Shown one piece after another: positions 15,849 through 25,504 of a DNA stretch of 64,000 nt (position 1 is the stretch's first letter; every line of letters begins with the position of its first letter). Made by a program: the position numbers and the translations under genes. The DNA lies in assembly GCA_963822145.1 (NCBI GenBank), contig CAWGGG010000002.1, positions 1-64,000 of the forward strand. Reading direction: 5' to 3'. Under the pieces are notes generated by a model, which was not told the origin of the DNA, did no database searches, and saw nothing but the letters and a program-made list of their open reading frames with translations. The DNA comes from UBA5072 sp963822145. GTDB taxonomy: Bacteria > Bacteroidota > Bacteroidia > Bacteroidales > UBA10428.

Positions 15849-17087
15849 ATGAAAGCGGGATTCACAGATAAGGCCTCCATAAACAGATTACAGCTTACTA
15901 CTTTTAAGCTGCAATCCCTGCTGAACATAACCCAGGCCATCAATGAAAACTTGACCCGGGAAGAATTGCTTGAAACTTATAAACGTCTGCTTACCCAAGA
16001 TCTGAACATTGGGAAAATCCTGATATTCAAATTTGAAGGAGAATGGAAGTGCCTGCTGAGCTCAGGTGATGTTGGTGAATCTTATGCCTGTATCAATGTT
16101 GAAAGTGATCTTATCCCCATACAGGAAATTTCCTTTATTACTTCATCCCCCAATAAAACCTTAAATGCTTTTGATATCGTAATTCCGGTTATACATAAAA
16201 GCAAGCCTATCGCTTATGTTATCATTGGAGATATTGAAGAAGGGGACGGAGTTAGTCCGATCATTAAACACCTGAATTTTATCCAAACGCTTACCAACAT
16301 CATCGTGGTAGCCATTGAAAACATGCGGTTCTTTAAGGAAAGCCTTCGTCAGGAGGCAATTAAAAAAGAGCTCGAACTTGCTTCCAAGATGCAGAACATG
16401 CTCATTCCCAGCTCATCCATCCTGCCCAGGAATGAGAATATCTGCATGACCGCTTTCTATCTTCCCCATTTTGATGTCGGCGGTGACTATTACGATTATA
16501 TTCAGTTGAACAAGCATGAATTTGGATTCTGTATTGCTGATGTTTCCGGGAAAGGCATGTCAGCAGCCCTACTGATGTCGAATTTCCAGGCTAACCTCAG
16601 AGCCCTTTTTACCCATGATATTTCCCTTGATGCACTGATTGAAAAACTCAACGAACGCGTTCTTTATGCCGCCAATGGCGAAAAATTCATCACCATTTTT
16701 GTGGGAAAGTTCAATTATAAAACCCGAGAACTTCAATACATCAATGCCGGACACAACCAGCCGATGTTGTATTATAAGAAAAGAAAGGAACTGATCCTGT
16801 TAAGCAAGGGATGTGTTGGCATAGGTATGATTGATGAAATTCCCTTGATCAGGAAGGGATCAGTTACCATTGAAGAGCCCGCAAAGGTAATTTGCTATAC
16901 TGATGGACTGGTCGAGTTGATCGACGGAAAACAAATATCCTTTGGGACTAAAGAATTGGAAGACTGTATCATGAATAACACCACGGTTGAAGAAAATATC
17001 CAGGCCATTATTGTCAAACAAGGTATCTTTGAAGGCAGCCCGGCTATATTTGATGATATATCAATTCTGGGTATCGAGTTCTTCTAA
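15849..17087 (+). CDS. GAF-domain PP2C (SpoIIE/RsbU-type) serine phosphatase
   Basis: A 412-residue protein with an N-terminal GAF-like sensor (about residues 10-165) and a C-terminal SpoIIE/PPM phosphatase domain (about 195-410). The metal-binding motifs GGDYYDY and DVSGKGMSAALLM are intact, and AGHNQPMLYY and the CYTDGLVE segment follow. Such phosphatases dephosphorylate STAS-domain or SiaC-type switch proteins in partner-switching pathways. No anti-sigma factor or STAS gene is adjacent; a SiaC-like (DUF1987) protein is encoded at 44542-44919. The ATG directly abuts the upstream stop codon. The 3' end overlaps the convergent O-antigen ligase gene by 27 bp. Confidence 0.9.
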   Translation: MKAGFTDKASINRLQLTTFKLQSLLNITQAINENLTREELLETYKRLLTQDLNIGKILIFKFEGEWKCLLSSGDVGESYACINVESDLIPIQEISFITSSPNKTLNAFDIVIPVIHKSKPIAYVIIGDIEEGDGVSPIIKHLNFIQTLTNIIVVAIENMRFFKESLRQEAIKKELELASKMQNMLIPSSSILPRNENICMTAFYLPHFDVGGDYYDYIQLNKHEFGFCIADVSGKGMSAALLMSNFQANLRALFTHDISLDALIEKLNERVLYAANGEKFITIFVGKFNYKTRELQYINAGHNQPMLYYKKRKELILLSKGCVGIGMIDEIPLIRKGSVTIEEPAKVICYTDGLVELIDGKQISFGTKELEDCIMNNTTVEENIQAIIVKQGIFEGSPAIFDDISILGIEFF

Positions 17088-18509
17088 AGACAAATCCAGC
17101 GCAACAAAAACGGCTGTAAACCCCCAAAATAAAGCTGAGGCTTTATCCGTATCAAGAAAGTTATTTAGGGTTCCGTGTACCAGGTATGTGATAAATCCCA
17201 GTATCAGGCCCAACGTTAACATTTTCAATCGTTTGTCACTTATCCTGGAATAAACTCTGAAGCCCGTCACCAAACTTATTACTCCTATCAACAGGAACGA
17301 GAATGATCCTAGTACACCGGATTCAGCGAGCGGACCGATATATTCGCTATGGGCGTTACCGAGGTTCCCAAAATCAGTACTGATACCTGTCTTCTCTGCA
17401 GAACGTTGAAAAGGAGCGTACCTGAACATGTAAGTACCAGGCCCCCAGCCAAAAACAGGACGTTCACCAAACATTCTTAAAGCTGCATTCCAACGGTTTA
17501 TCCTTTCAAGATTTGATTCATCCGTAGTTATGTTAGAGATTGACTTAACATGTTCCCCCAGAGAGGCTGATGAAACCTGCCTGTTGTGTTCCATTTTCTG
17601 AATAATTTCCGTTCGGTTTCCAGTAAAATAGAACATAACTCCCATACCCAGCAAAAAAATATATCGGAATCTGATCTTCAACAAGGTAAGCACTAATACC
17701 CCGAACCCAAACAGCACGCTGATCCATGCAGCACGGGTATAGGATAATATAAGGGCAAGACTCAGCAGGATAAATACGCCCCAAAGCAAGCTTTTCTTCA
17801 AGAATCCAGAGGTCCTGAACAAAACTAAACTGCCCATGGCAAAGAATAGCATGGCCAGAATGGCTCCGTATGAGGTATGATCACGAAAGAAGGGATTCAT
17901 TACAAAATGAGCTGCATCTTTGTCTGAGAGCCCGTACCCGAGATGCCTGTACAGGGAATACCCGATAACCAACAGCATGGGGACAGAGTAGCACCAAATA
18001 AAAATGCGGATATTATGCCTGTCCTTTCTGAAAACGAGAATAGCCAAAAAATAGTATACGGTGATAAACCAGATACGGGCCAACAGGAATTTCAATGAAA
18101 CCAGGGGCATCGTGCTGGTTACCGTTGTTACAACCAGCCAAAACAAATAAAAAAATACAGCGTAAGATACAGGGTGATTAAAAATAGCGTTCTTAAACCA
18201 CCCGCTTTGAACCGACCGGTAAAATAAGACCAGCATAACGCTAACCAGCATCGGTTCGGTGGGTATGGCAAAATCAACCGGTGAACCAGGGAAGAATTCA
18301 ATAAATTGAACTGACAATGGCGTAAACAGAATAATCAGGAAATACAACAGGTCAATACGCGCCAACGCAAGATATATCAGGAATAAAACAAAGGGCAGCA
18401 GGTTGAGAAAATAAAGCTCCCTGCGAACGAGAACCATGTCGGCCGCGATATACGGTAAAACGATGAAAATTACCAGGCTGTACTTTCTAAGATACTGCAA
18501 CAGGGGCAT
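17061..18509 (-). CDS. O-antigen ligase/polymerase (Wzy/WaaL-like) membrane protein
   Basis: A 482-residue, very hydrophobic protein with roughly 10-12 membrane segments and the large periplasmic loop typical of the O-antigen ligase (Wzy_C) family. The loop contains RINRWNAALRMFGERPVFGWGPGTY and LGNAHSEYIGPLAESGVLG, the family's conserved GWGPG and AHSEYI-type elements. It either polymerises repeat units (Wzy) or ligates glycan to an acceptor (WaaL); the sequence does not decide. It lies 2 bp after the Wzz-like gene, so the pair is likely one unit for surface glycan chain assembly at the inner membrane. Confidence 0.88.
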   Translation of the reverse strand: MPLLQYLRKYSLVIFIVLPYIAADMVLVRRELYFLNLLPFVLFLIYLALARIDLLYFLIILFTPLSVQFIEFFPGSPVDFAIPTEPMLVSVMLVLFYRSVQSGWFKNAIFNHPVSYAVFFYLFWLVVTTVTSTMPLVSLKFLLARIWFITVYYFLAILVFRKDRHNIRIFIWCYSVPMLLVIGYSLYRHLGYGLSDKDAAHFVMNPFFRDHTSYGAILAMLFFAMGSLVLFRTSGFLKKSLLWGVFILLSLALILSYTRAAWISVLFGFGVLVLTLLKIRFRYIFLLGMGVMFYFTGNRTEIIQKMEHNRQVSSASLGEHVKSISNITTDESNLERINRWNAALRMFGERPVFGWGPGTYMFRYAPFQRSAEKTGISTDFGNLGNAHSEYIGPLAESGVLGSFSFLLIGVISLVTGFRVYSRISDKRLKMLTLGLILGFITYLVHGTLNNFLDTDKASALFWGFTAVFVALDLSLEELDTQN

Positions 18510-18511
18510 AT

Positions 18512-19531
18512 TCAGCTTCCTGTTTTAATTTGATCAATGACCAGTAATAATAATAAGGTTAGCGCAAAAGTTGACAATGCTGATACAATTGCGATAATAG
18601 ATCTTTTAGGCACTGCCTTACGCTCAGACTTAACAGCTTTATCCACGATGAAAATCTGCGGCAGGGTTTGATCCCTGTTAATTTTACTGGAGACATATTT
18701 AATCTTGAGTTGGGCCAGCCTTTCGATTTCCGCGTCGAGTTTCCCCGAAAGCTCAATATAAATACCTCCATATTTCGATAAGGTATTCATGCGTTTAAGG
18801 ATGGAACTGGCAGCTGCTTCATTACCCCGCTCCAGGGCATTTGCATAAGCTGAATTGAGTGATGTTGACTGCGACTCATAATCTAAGACGCCTAATTGAC
18901 GAATCTTCTGAAGTGAATCACTGATCAGGTCAATTTCACGCTGTGAACCTATATATTCTCTCTCTACAATGCGGAAGGCTTCCATGGCGCGCTCCTGCTG
19001 CATGTTGTGTATGACTGAATCAACATAAGCAGCAATCTCATTGGCAATATCCGCTGCCATTTGTGGATCGGCATCCAATACCCCGATTTCTATGGACATG
19101 AATTCTGTCCTTCTGAATTTGATGTTTCCTTTGTATTTGTTATCTAATCTAGTATAAGGAAATGGAGAAGTCGGATCGATATTATAGTGCGTCATGAGAT
19201 CAAACCTTTTCACAATATGATCCTTGATCTGGTTGGAATGAAGGATCTGCAGCATTCTCTCGGATTCTTCATCTTCACCGAAGGAAAGTATATCACGATT
19301 ATCGGTAGAAATGGAAGAGGTTTCCACCAGGTTTTTCGAAAGCGATATGGAGGAAGCCGGGAAAAGAACTACCCCTGACTTAAATCTGGGTGTGATGGTT
19401 GAGGAAATAATAATGGATGCCACGAAGGCCAATGCTGAAAAGCCGATTAGAATCCATTTTTTGTTCCAAATGAATCTGATCAGGTCAAATGCATTGTCTA
19501 CCATTTCAGGTCGGGTTGTTTTTAAATTCAT
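18512..19531 (-). CDS. Wzz-type polysaccharide chain-length determinant
   Basis: A 339-residue Wzz/GumC-like protein. It has an N-terminal cytoplasmic tail, TM1 (about 29-49), a long periplasmic part with coiled-coil tendency, and TM2 near the C-terminus (about 312-332). The segment after TM1 (TPRFKSGVVLFPASS) matches the Wzz domain, and PKRSIIAIVSAL precedes TM2 where the family has a Pro-rich motif. There is no kinase domain, unlike the Wzc-type protein at 47205-49637. It is predicted to set chain length together with the polymerase encoded 2 bp downstream. It begins 9 bp after tyrS. Confidence 0.85.
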   Translation of the reverse strand: MNLKTTRPEMVDNAFDLIRFIWNKKWILIGFSALAFVASIIISSTITPRFKSGVVLFPASSISLSKNLVETSSISTDNRDILSFGEDEESERMLQILHSNQIKDHIVKRFDLMTHYNIDPTSPFPYTRLDNKYKGNIKFRRTEFMSIEIGVLDADPQMAADIANEIAAYVDSVIHNMQQERAMEAFRIVEREYIGSQREIDLISDSLQKIRQLGVLDYESQSTSLNSAYANALERGNEAAASSILKRMNTLSKYGGIYIELSGKLDAEIERLAQLKIKYVSSKINRDQTLPQIFIVDKAVKSERKAVPKRSIIAIVSALSTFALTLLLLLVIDQIKTGS

Positions 19532-19540
19532 GTATGTCGA

Positions 19541-20818
19541 TTATTTGGTCGTAATCAGGTAATAATTCTTTTTCCCTTTCTGGATCAGGATATAGCTGTT
19601 GTTTAAAAGATCTCCCGCGTCAACCGTTGTGTTTTCATCATCAATCCTGACTTTGTTCACGCTTACACCACCACCCTGGATCATGCGTCTTGCTTCTCCC
19701 TTTGAAGAAAATACCCTTGCTTTTTCTCCGAGCAGGTCAACAATGTTGATTCCGGTTTTCAGCGTTTCCCGGTCAACATCAAACATAGGCACACCGTCAA
19801 ATATACTTAAGAAAGTAGCTACATCAAGCTTCTTAAGGTTATCCCTGGTGCCTTCCCCGAATAAGATCTCTGAGGCTTCAATGGCTGAATTGAGCCCTTC
19901 CTGGGAATGAACCATAACTGTAACTTCTGTGGCAAGCCTTTTTTGCAGCAGGCGTAAATGCGGAGTCTGTCTGTGCTCAAGGACAATCTGCTCAATCTCT
20001 TCCCGGTTCAACAAGGTGAATATCTTTATGTATTGCTCAGCATCTACATCCGAAACGTTGAGCCAGAACTGATAAAACGTATAAGGCGATGTTTTTGCGG
20101 GATCAAGCCAGACGTTACCTTTTTCTGATTTGCCGAATTTGCCACCGTCGGCCTTGGTAACCAAAGGACAAGTGAGGGCATAAGCCTCGCCACCTCCTTT
20201 TCTGCGTATAAGCTCCGTCCCGGTAACAATATTACCCCACTGATCGGATCCCCCCATCTGGAGCTTGCAGTTTTTTTTCAGATATAAATAATAATAATCA
20301 TATCCCTGTATCAACTGGTAGCTGAATTCTGTGAACGAAATGCCCGTTTCAAGACGTTTTTTTACGGAATCCTTTGACATCATATAATTCACTGTGATGT
20401 GCTTTCCAACATCCCTCAGAAAATTCAGAAATGAGAAGTCCTTGAACCAGTCAAAATTATTGACGATTTCAGCTGAATTCGCTCCACAGTTGAAATCAAG
20501 AAATTTCTCCAGCTGCTTTTTCTGACAGGATAGATTATACTGAAGGGTTGCTTCATCCAGGAATTTTCTTTCTTCAGATTTGAAAGACGGGTCCCCAATC
20601 ATGCCTGTGGCTCCTCCAACCAGCGCGATGGGTTTATGGCCTGATCTCTGAAAATGCACCAGCATCATGATTGGCAGCAAATTTCCAATATGCAGTGAAT
20701 CAGCTGTTGGATCAAATCCAATGTATCCTGCAGTCATTTCTTTTCCCAACTGCTCTTCGGTACCCGGCATCACATCGTGAACCATGCCTCTCCAAAGGAG
20801 TTCCTGAATAAACGTCAT
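19541..20818 (-). CDS. tyrS: Tyrosyl-tRNA synthetase
   Basis: A 425-residue class I aminoacyl-tRNA synthetase that charges tRNA-Tyr. The signature HIGN lies in the segment TADSLHIGNLLP, the tyrosine pocket in YDYYYLYLKK and GGSDQWGNI, and the KMSKS-equivalent is KFGKS. A C-terminal S4 RNA-binding domain closes the protein (KGEARRMIQGGGVSVNK). Length and motifs are complete. A TAnnTTTG-type element lies 21 bp upstream of the start. Downstream, the Wzz and O-antigen ligase genes follow closely, so glycan genes may be read from the tyrS transcript. Confidence 0.97.
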   Translation of the reverse strand: MTFIQELLWRGMVHDVMPGTEEQLGKEMTAGYIGFDPTADSLHIGNLLPIMMLVHFQRSGHKPIALVGGATGMIGDPSFKSEERKFLDEATLQYNLSCQKKQLEKFLDFNCGANSAEIVNNFDWFKDFSFLNFLRDVGKHITVNYMMSKDSVKKRLETGISFTEFSYQLIQGYDYYYLYLKKNCKLQMGGSDQWGNIVTGTELIRRKGGGEAYALTCPLVTKADGGKFGKSEKGNVWLDPAKTSPYTFYQFWLNVSDVDAEQYIKIFTLLNREEIEQIVLEHRQTPHLRLLQKRLATEVTVMVHSQEGLNSAIEASEILFGEGTRDNLKKLDVATFLSIFDGVPMFDVDRETLKTGINIVDLLGEKARVFSSKGEARRMIQGGGVSVNKVRIDDENTTVDAGDLLNNSYILIQKGKKNYYLITTK

Positions 20819-20838
20819 AAGAGAATTATAAATTTCCG

Positions 20839-20846
20839 CAAAGATA
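20839..20846 (-). promoter_or_regulatory. Candidate Bacteroidota -7 element for tyrS
   Basis: On the minus strand this reads TATCTTTG, matching the TAnnTTTG consensus of Bacteroidota housekeeping promoters. It lies 21 bp upstream of the tyrS ATG. No good -33 TTTG partner is visible at the usual distance. Confidence 0.45.
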
Positions 20847-20881
20847 GTATTTCATAACAATTTAATGGCTTACGGTATACA

Positions 20882-21397
20882 TCATACGAATTCCCCGTCA
20901 TGGCCCTCACCTGAGGAACCCGCATGTCCAAGCGAAGGAAAGATAGCCCTGGCAATTGCTGAAAAAGGTCTGAAAAATAGAGAATTTTCACGTGTACCGG
21001 CAGGTAAAAAACGAACCCGCTGGTCCATACGGTCAGCATAGGCAAGCAGGATCCCAACGATCAGTATTGTTTTACAGAGACTGAAGAGGATGCCCAGCAT
21101 CCTGTTGACCAATGAAAGTTCCATGGCTTCAACCATCTTTTCGATCACTCGCCCCAACAGGTTAATCACGATAAATACGACCAGGAAAGTAACTCCCAGC
21201 GAAATCAAATAGAGGTTTTCTGGATTGAGGTTGAATCTTTCCAACTGCTGGGCTGTAAATCCTGATAATTTTATTGCTCCGAAAATGCCTAAAAACAGCG
21301 CGGCAAGTAATGTCAGCTGCATGATAAATCCGCGTGTAAATCCTTGAAATACAGCATATATCAATAACACCAAAACGAACATGTCAATATAGTTCAT
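20882..21397 (-). CDS. CvpA family membrane protein
   Basis: A 171-residue protein with four predicted membrane segments and the CvpA family pattern (MNYIDMFVLVLLIYAVFQGF, then a Gly-rich turn with FTRGFI). CvpA is needed for colicin V production in E. coli, and homologues are linked to envelope homeostasis; the molecular role is unclear. The gene is upstream of tyrS on the same strand with a 63-bp gap that contains a candidate tyrS promoter. Confidence 0.85.
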   Translation of the reverse strand: MNYIDMFVLVLLIYAVFQGFTRGFIMQLTLLAALFLGIFGAIKLSGFTAQQLERFNLNPENLYLISLGVTFLVVFIVINLLGRVIEKMVEAMELSLVNRMLGILFSLCKTILIVGILLAYADRMDQRVRFLPAGTRENSLFFRPFSAIARAIFPSLGHAGSSGEGHDGEFV

Positions 21398-21513
21398 GTC
21401 TTTTCATCTGGTTTAATGGATAAAAATAAGCAATTGTATCCATTTCATCACTTCATTCATCTTACACTTCCATTATCTTTGATCCTGATATAAAATTCTG
21501 GGACTCATTTTCC

Positions 21514-22290
21514 ATGACTACTTTTTTGTTTGACAGCATCATATTTGGTCCGGTCTGGAGCAGGCGGCTTGGCGAATCTCTCGGCGTCAACCTGCTTCCC
21601 GTAAACCGCAAGGTCTGTAATTTTAATTGCATCTATTGCGAGTGTGGACTTACACCCTCAGGAGTTCCTTCAAGTGGATTCCCCAGTGCCAGCGAAGTCA
21701 GGGACCATTTGCAGGACCGGCTTCAGAAAATGAAGAATAATGGGGATTACCTCGATAGCATAACTTTTGCAGGTAACGGCGAGCCCACCCTGCATCCCGA
21801 ATTTCCCCGAATCATGGAGGATGCTGCAGCATTGCGAAACGCTTTTTACCCTAAGGCAACTCTTGCTGTATTGTCTAATGCAACAAGTATTGGCAACAAA
21901 AGGATCTTCAACGCCTTATTAAAGGCTGACCTGAATATACTTAAGCTGGATTCGGCGGTGGAAGAGACATTACTGGCCATTAACTGCCCGAATTTCACCT
22001 TCCGCCTGGAAGAAATCCTTCAGTCCATGATCCTTTTTCAGGGCAAAATGATCATTCAAACGCTTTTCTTCAGGGGTACCGTCAATGGTACAACAATCGA
22101 CAACTCCACAGAAAGTGAGGTAAATGCATGGCTTTCCGTTTTGGATCGACTGCATCCCCAATATGTGATGCTGTATTCCATCGCAAGGGATACTGCCGTA
22201 ACCGGACTTGAAGGCATAAGCGCAAAGGAACTTGGTTCTATCGCGGCACGGGTTGAAAATATAGGAATAAGGACTGTGGTCACTCCATAA
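21514..22290 (+). CDS. Radical SAM protein (COG0731-like)
   Basis: A 258-residue radical SAM enzyme. The cluster-binding CxxxCxxC is present as Cys35, Cys39 and Cys42 (CNFNCIYCECG), followed by the SAM-binding Gly-rich segment FAGNGEPTLHP. The protein is short, without extra Fe-S or B12 domains. It resembles the COG0731 group related to wyosine/TYW1-type enzymes, but the reaction is not known. The next gene, a glycosyltransferase, starts 17 bp later on the same strand, and the two may be cotranscribed. Confidence 0.82.
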   Translation: MTTFLFDSIIFGPVWSRRLGESLGVNLLPVNRKVCNFNCIYCECGLTPSGVPSSGFPSASEVRDHLQDRLQKMKNNGDYLDSITFAGNGEPTLHPEFPRIMEDAAALRNAFYPKATLAVLSNATSIGNKRIFNALLKADLNILKLDSAVEETLLAINCPNFTFRLEEILQSMILFQGKMIIQTLFFRGTVNGTTIDNSTESEVNAWLSVLDRLHPQYVMLYSIARDTAVTGLEGISAKELGSIAARVENIGIRTVVTP

Positions 22291-22306
22291 ACATAAATTT
22301 GCAGCA

Positions 22307-23521
22307 TTGCCATCCAATCAGCAGAACGTATTGGTTTGTCCGTTAGACTGGGGCCTGGGGCATGCCTCACGGATGATTCCCTTAATTCACCAATTTCTGG
22401 ATAAAGGCTATAAAGTTATCATCGGAGGTTCAGGTAAATCAGCTGATCTGCTCAAGTTAACCTTCCCGGAATTGCACTATATTTTTGTTCCATCTCCTCA
22501 GGTACAATACCCCATAAAAGGCAGCTGGCTAATAGTCAAACTTTTGTCACAGGTACCGACTTTTGCTCTGGCGGCTGTCAGGGAACACCGGATTATAAAA
22601 AAGATCATTGCGGAACAAAACATTCACATTGTGGTATCAGACAACCGTTATGGATTGTTCTGCAAAAAGGCCTATTGTATTTTAATTACGCACCAGGTCT
22701 CCCCTGTTCTTCCCCTGATCCTCAGGTGGGCGGAATATCCGCTCTATCGGATTATCTCTACAATAATCAACCGCTATAATGAATGTTGGATACCTGATGT
22801 ACCTGATCCGGTTGACAATTTAAGCGGAAAGCTGAGCCATCGATTCAAACTACCTGGAAATGCCAGGCATATTGGAATACTTTCAAGATTCAGGCATTTG
22901 ACCGCTGATTCTGAACCTGCTATATCAGAAAAATATGAACTGGTTATTGTTTTAAGTGGCCCGGAACCACAACGCTATATCTGGTTTAATGAGCTGATGA
23001 CCTTATCCAAAAAAATAAACAGAAAAACCTTGATCATTACAGGCCTCCATGAGGAAGGCCCTGGTCAGCATATATCGGGCCATGGGCCCATAACCATAGT
23101 ATCTCATCTTGATTGTCAACGATTTTGCAATGTCCTTGTGAATGCCGGATCTATAATTTGCAGGTCAGGTTATTCCAGTATCATGGATCTTGCTGCATTG
23201 GGGAAAACGGCTTTATTGGTGGCTACACCCGGACAAACCGAACAGGAATACCTGGCTGCATACCTTACTGATAAAGGCTATTTCACCTGCGTTCCACAGA
23301 GGAATCTCTCTGCTGAACTGGTTCTGAATTATATCGCGAAGGAAGCCGGGCGAAGCTCCAGGCTCTTTTGTGAAAGCAGTCAGTATGTTCCGATTGTAAC
23401 CGGGTTAAATGAAAAATACAATCAGCATGGTCAAAAATCCCATAAGGAATCCGGAATAAATCTGCAGTGTGTCGTGGGCTCCGAGCCTCAGCCGGGCGAA
23501 TCCAACAAGACCGGTTATTAG
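22307..23521 (+). CDS. MurG/GT28-like glycosyltransferase
   Basis: A 404-residue GT-B fold glycosyltransferase. The N-terminus (VLVCPLDWGLGHASRMIPL) carries the glycine-rich HASR donor/acceptor loop of the MurG and MJ1255-like family. The C-terminal domain has VNAGSIICRSGYSSIMDLAALGK and TPGQTEQEYLA, the sugar-nucleotide binding region. The start is TTG at 22307, since the first in-frame ATG lies inside the conserved N-terminal motif. Acceptor and sugar are unknown. The last about 39 codons run antisense over the end of the PAP2-like gene (117-bp overlap), which is unusually long and may mean the original stop was lost. Confidence 0.75.
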   Translation: MPSNQQNVLVCPLDWGLGHASRMIPLIHQFLDKGYKVIIGGSGKSADLLKLTFPELHYIFVPSPQVQYPIKGSWLIVKLLSQVPTFALAAVREHRIIKKIIAEQNIHIVVSDNRYGLFCKKAYCILITHQVSPVLPLILRWAEYPLYRIISTIINRYNECWIPDVPDPVDNLSGKLSHRFKLPGNARHIGILSRFRHLTADSEPAISEKYELVIVLSGPEPQRYIWFNELMTLSKKINRKTLIITGLHEEGPGQHISGHGPITIVSHLDCQRFCNVLVNAGSIICRSGYSSIMDLAALGKTALLVATPGQTEQEYLAAYLTDKGYFTCVPQRNLSAELVLNYIAKEAGRSSRLFCESSQYVPIVTGLNEKYNQHGQKSHKESGINLQCVVGSEPQPGESNKTGY

Positions 23522-24010
23522 AATACTTACTATTAGAAATAGCATTAAATCCGAATCAAACCGGATGGATAGACTGAAAATCAGGCCCACCAATCCGCCC
23601 CATCCTGTGAGGTGAGAACTGATTTTCCAGAAGTAGGAAATCACCAGTACAAAAAGAACAGACAGGCTGGCTGAAAACAGATATCTTTGATATACTTCGC
23701 TTATCGGTAATTTTTTAACAAGAAAATACGCTGCAATATAGAAAACCAGGGTGACGTAAAGTGGCATCAGGCGCTCCTTGCGCTCATGAAAGTGAAGTGT
23801 TTTGGCAAGATCCATGTAGAGAAGAAAAGGAATCAGGGTTACCGGCAGCAAAAAAGTCAGTACAAAAACAGCCAAGTAGATAAAATGACTGAACCTTGGA
23901 TCCAGGTCGGCAGCATAAGTGCCCGAATTGCTGATAACCAAAAGGCCCAGGAGGGGTGTCAGCAAAGGATGGGTAACATAAGACAGGAGGTTGGCAAAAC
24001 GTTTTTCCAT
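23405..24010 (-). CDS. PAP2-superfamily-like membrane protein
   Basis: A 201-residue protein with about six membrane segments. Weak PAP2 (phosphatidic acid phosphatase) signatures are in order: a basic NRE/KER-like segment (HERKERLMP, about 76-84), a Ser-His element (KISSHLTGWGG) and an Arg-His element (GFARLRLGAHDTLQIYSG). The catalytic signatures are degenerate compared with active lipid phosphatases, so enzymatic function is uncertain. It lies 1 bp after rpoN on the same strand and its end overlaps the convergent glycosyltransferase gene. Confidence 0.65.
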   Translation of the reverse strand: MEKRFANLLSYVTHPLLTPLLGLLVISNSGTYAADLDPRFSHFIYLAVFVLTFLLPVTLIPFLLYMDLAKTLHFHERKERLMPLYVTLVFYIAAYFLVKKLPISEVYQRYLFSASLSVLFVLVISYFWKISSHLTGWGGLVGLIFSLSIRFDSDLMLFLIVSILITGLVGFARLRLGAHDTLQIYSGFLMGFLTMLIVFFI

Positions 24011-24011
24011 T

Positions 24012-25475
24012 TCAGAGTTCTTTACGCATGCGTGCTACCGGAATATTAAGCTGCTCACGATATTTGGCAATGGTGCGCCGGGCAATATGGTACCCTTTTT
24101 CATTGAGAATTTCGGCCAGTCGGTCATCGGTAAGAGGGTGCCGTTTATCCTCGGCTTCGAGACAATTCTGGAGTATCTTCTTGATTTCCCTGGTAGAAAC
24201 CTCTTCTCCTGATTCAGTTTGCATCCCTTCGGAGAAAAAATATTTAAGAGAGAAAATCCCATAATTGGTTTGAACATACTTACTGTTAGCAACCCTGGAG
24301 ATGGTGGAAACATCAAGCCCCGTCATATCAGCAATATCCTTAAGGATCATAGGTCTGAGTTTGGTCTCATCACCTGATAGAAAATATTCGCGCTGGTAGT
24401 TGATAATAGCATTCATGGTTATCAGAAGGGTGTTTTGACGTTGCCGTATGGCATCAATGAACCATCTGGCCGCATCAAGTTTCTGTTTGACGAAGCTTAA
24501 TGCTTCCTTCTGACTTCTTGAATTATTACCCCTGTTGTACTGATAAGTCTGAAGCATATTGGTGTAAGTCTTGCTGACTTTCAGGTCAGGGACGTTCTTC
24601 GCATTCAGGCTAAGTTCCAGGTCACCTTCAGTGTTTTCAAGCACAAAATCAGGAATGATATGGCCGGCTATTTTGTTCTGTGGGTCGGAATAAGCACTAC
24701 CAGGTTTGGGATTGAGTTTAAGAATTTCCTCAAGGGCATCTTTCAGCAGATCATCCCTGATCCCTGTCCTGGTGATGATCTTATCATAATGTTTCCTGGT
24801 AAATTCCGGGAAAAAATCTTTTAGTATCCTGTGCGCCAAAGCAATTGACGGCAAATTCATATTTTTTACCTGTATCTGCAGTAACAGGCACTCCTGCAGG
24901 TTGCGCGCACCTACACCGGGGGGATCAAGATCCTGTATAATCCTCAATATTTCAATGAGCTCCGGCTCATCTGTCTTAATATTCAGGGTGAAGGCTACAT
25001 CGTCAACAATATTATCCAGCTTGCGCCGAAGATATCCGTCGTCGTCAATATTTCCGAGCATGTATAAAGCAAGCAGTTGCTGCCGTTCATTCAGTGATCG
25101 CAACCCAAGCTGATTTTCCAGATAATCCTGAAAGGAAAGTCCCACCGAAAAAGGGATATCTTCCCTTTTATCATCCTTGGAGTAATTCTGTGCATTTAGC
25201 CTGTAGGAGGGATAATCATCATCATCCATATAATCCTCAATGGTAAATTCCTCCTTGTCTTTATCCAGGGGATCAGAACTCACATCATCCTCTTGTTTTT
25301 CATTTTCCAGGGAACTTTCCTCAATCGCCCCTTCTTCAAGAGCCGGATTTTCTTCAATCTCAGATTTAATCCGCTGCTCCAGCTGCATACTTGGTATCTC
25401 CAGCAGTTTGATCATCTGTATCTGCTGCGGAGATAGTTTCTGCAATAACTTCTGCTGTAATCTCTGTTTGAGCAT
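24012..25475 (-). CDS. rpoN: RNA polymerase sigma-54 factor RpoN
   Basis: A 487-residue sigma-54. It has the Gln/Leu-rich activator-interaction region I (KLSPQQIQMIKLLEIPSMQL), an acidic region II (about 45-100), the core-binding region, a helix-turn-helix (IADMTGLDVSTISRVANSKYV) and the RpoN box near the C-terminus (ARRTIAKYRE). The family directs transcription from -24/-12 promoters and needs an AAA+ enhancer-binding protein. No such activator is encoded in this window. The gene lies 29 bp downstream of asnS. Confidence 0.97.
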   Translation of the reverse strand: MLKQRLQQKLLQKLSPQQIQMIKLLEIPSMQLEQRIKSEIEENPALEEGAIEESSLENEKQEDDVSSDPLDKDKEEFTIEDYMDDDDYPSYRLNAQNYSKDDKREDIPFSVGLSFQDYLENQLGLRSLNERQQLLALYMLGNIDDDGYLRRKLDNIVDDVAFTLNIKTDEPELIEILRIIQDLDPPGVGARNLQECLLLQIQVKNMNLPSIALAHRILKDFFPEFTRKHYDKIITRTGIRDDLLKDALEEILKLNPKPGSAYSDPQNKIAGHIIPDFVLENTEGDLELSLNAKNVPDLKVSKTYTNMLQTYQYNRGNNSRSQKEALSFVKQKLDAARWFIDAIRQRQNTLLITMNAIINYQREYFLSGDETKLRPMILKDIADMTGLDVSTISRVANSKYVQTNYGIFSLKYFFSEGMQTESGEEVSTREIKKILQNCLEAEDKRHPLTDDRLAEILNEKGYHIARRTIAKYREQLNIPVARMRKEL

Positions 25476-25504
25476 GGTTCAAATCCGTTTGAATGCTTTG
25501 AAGA

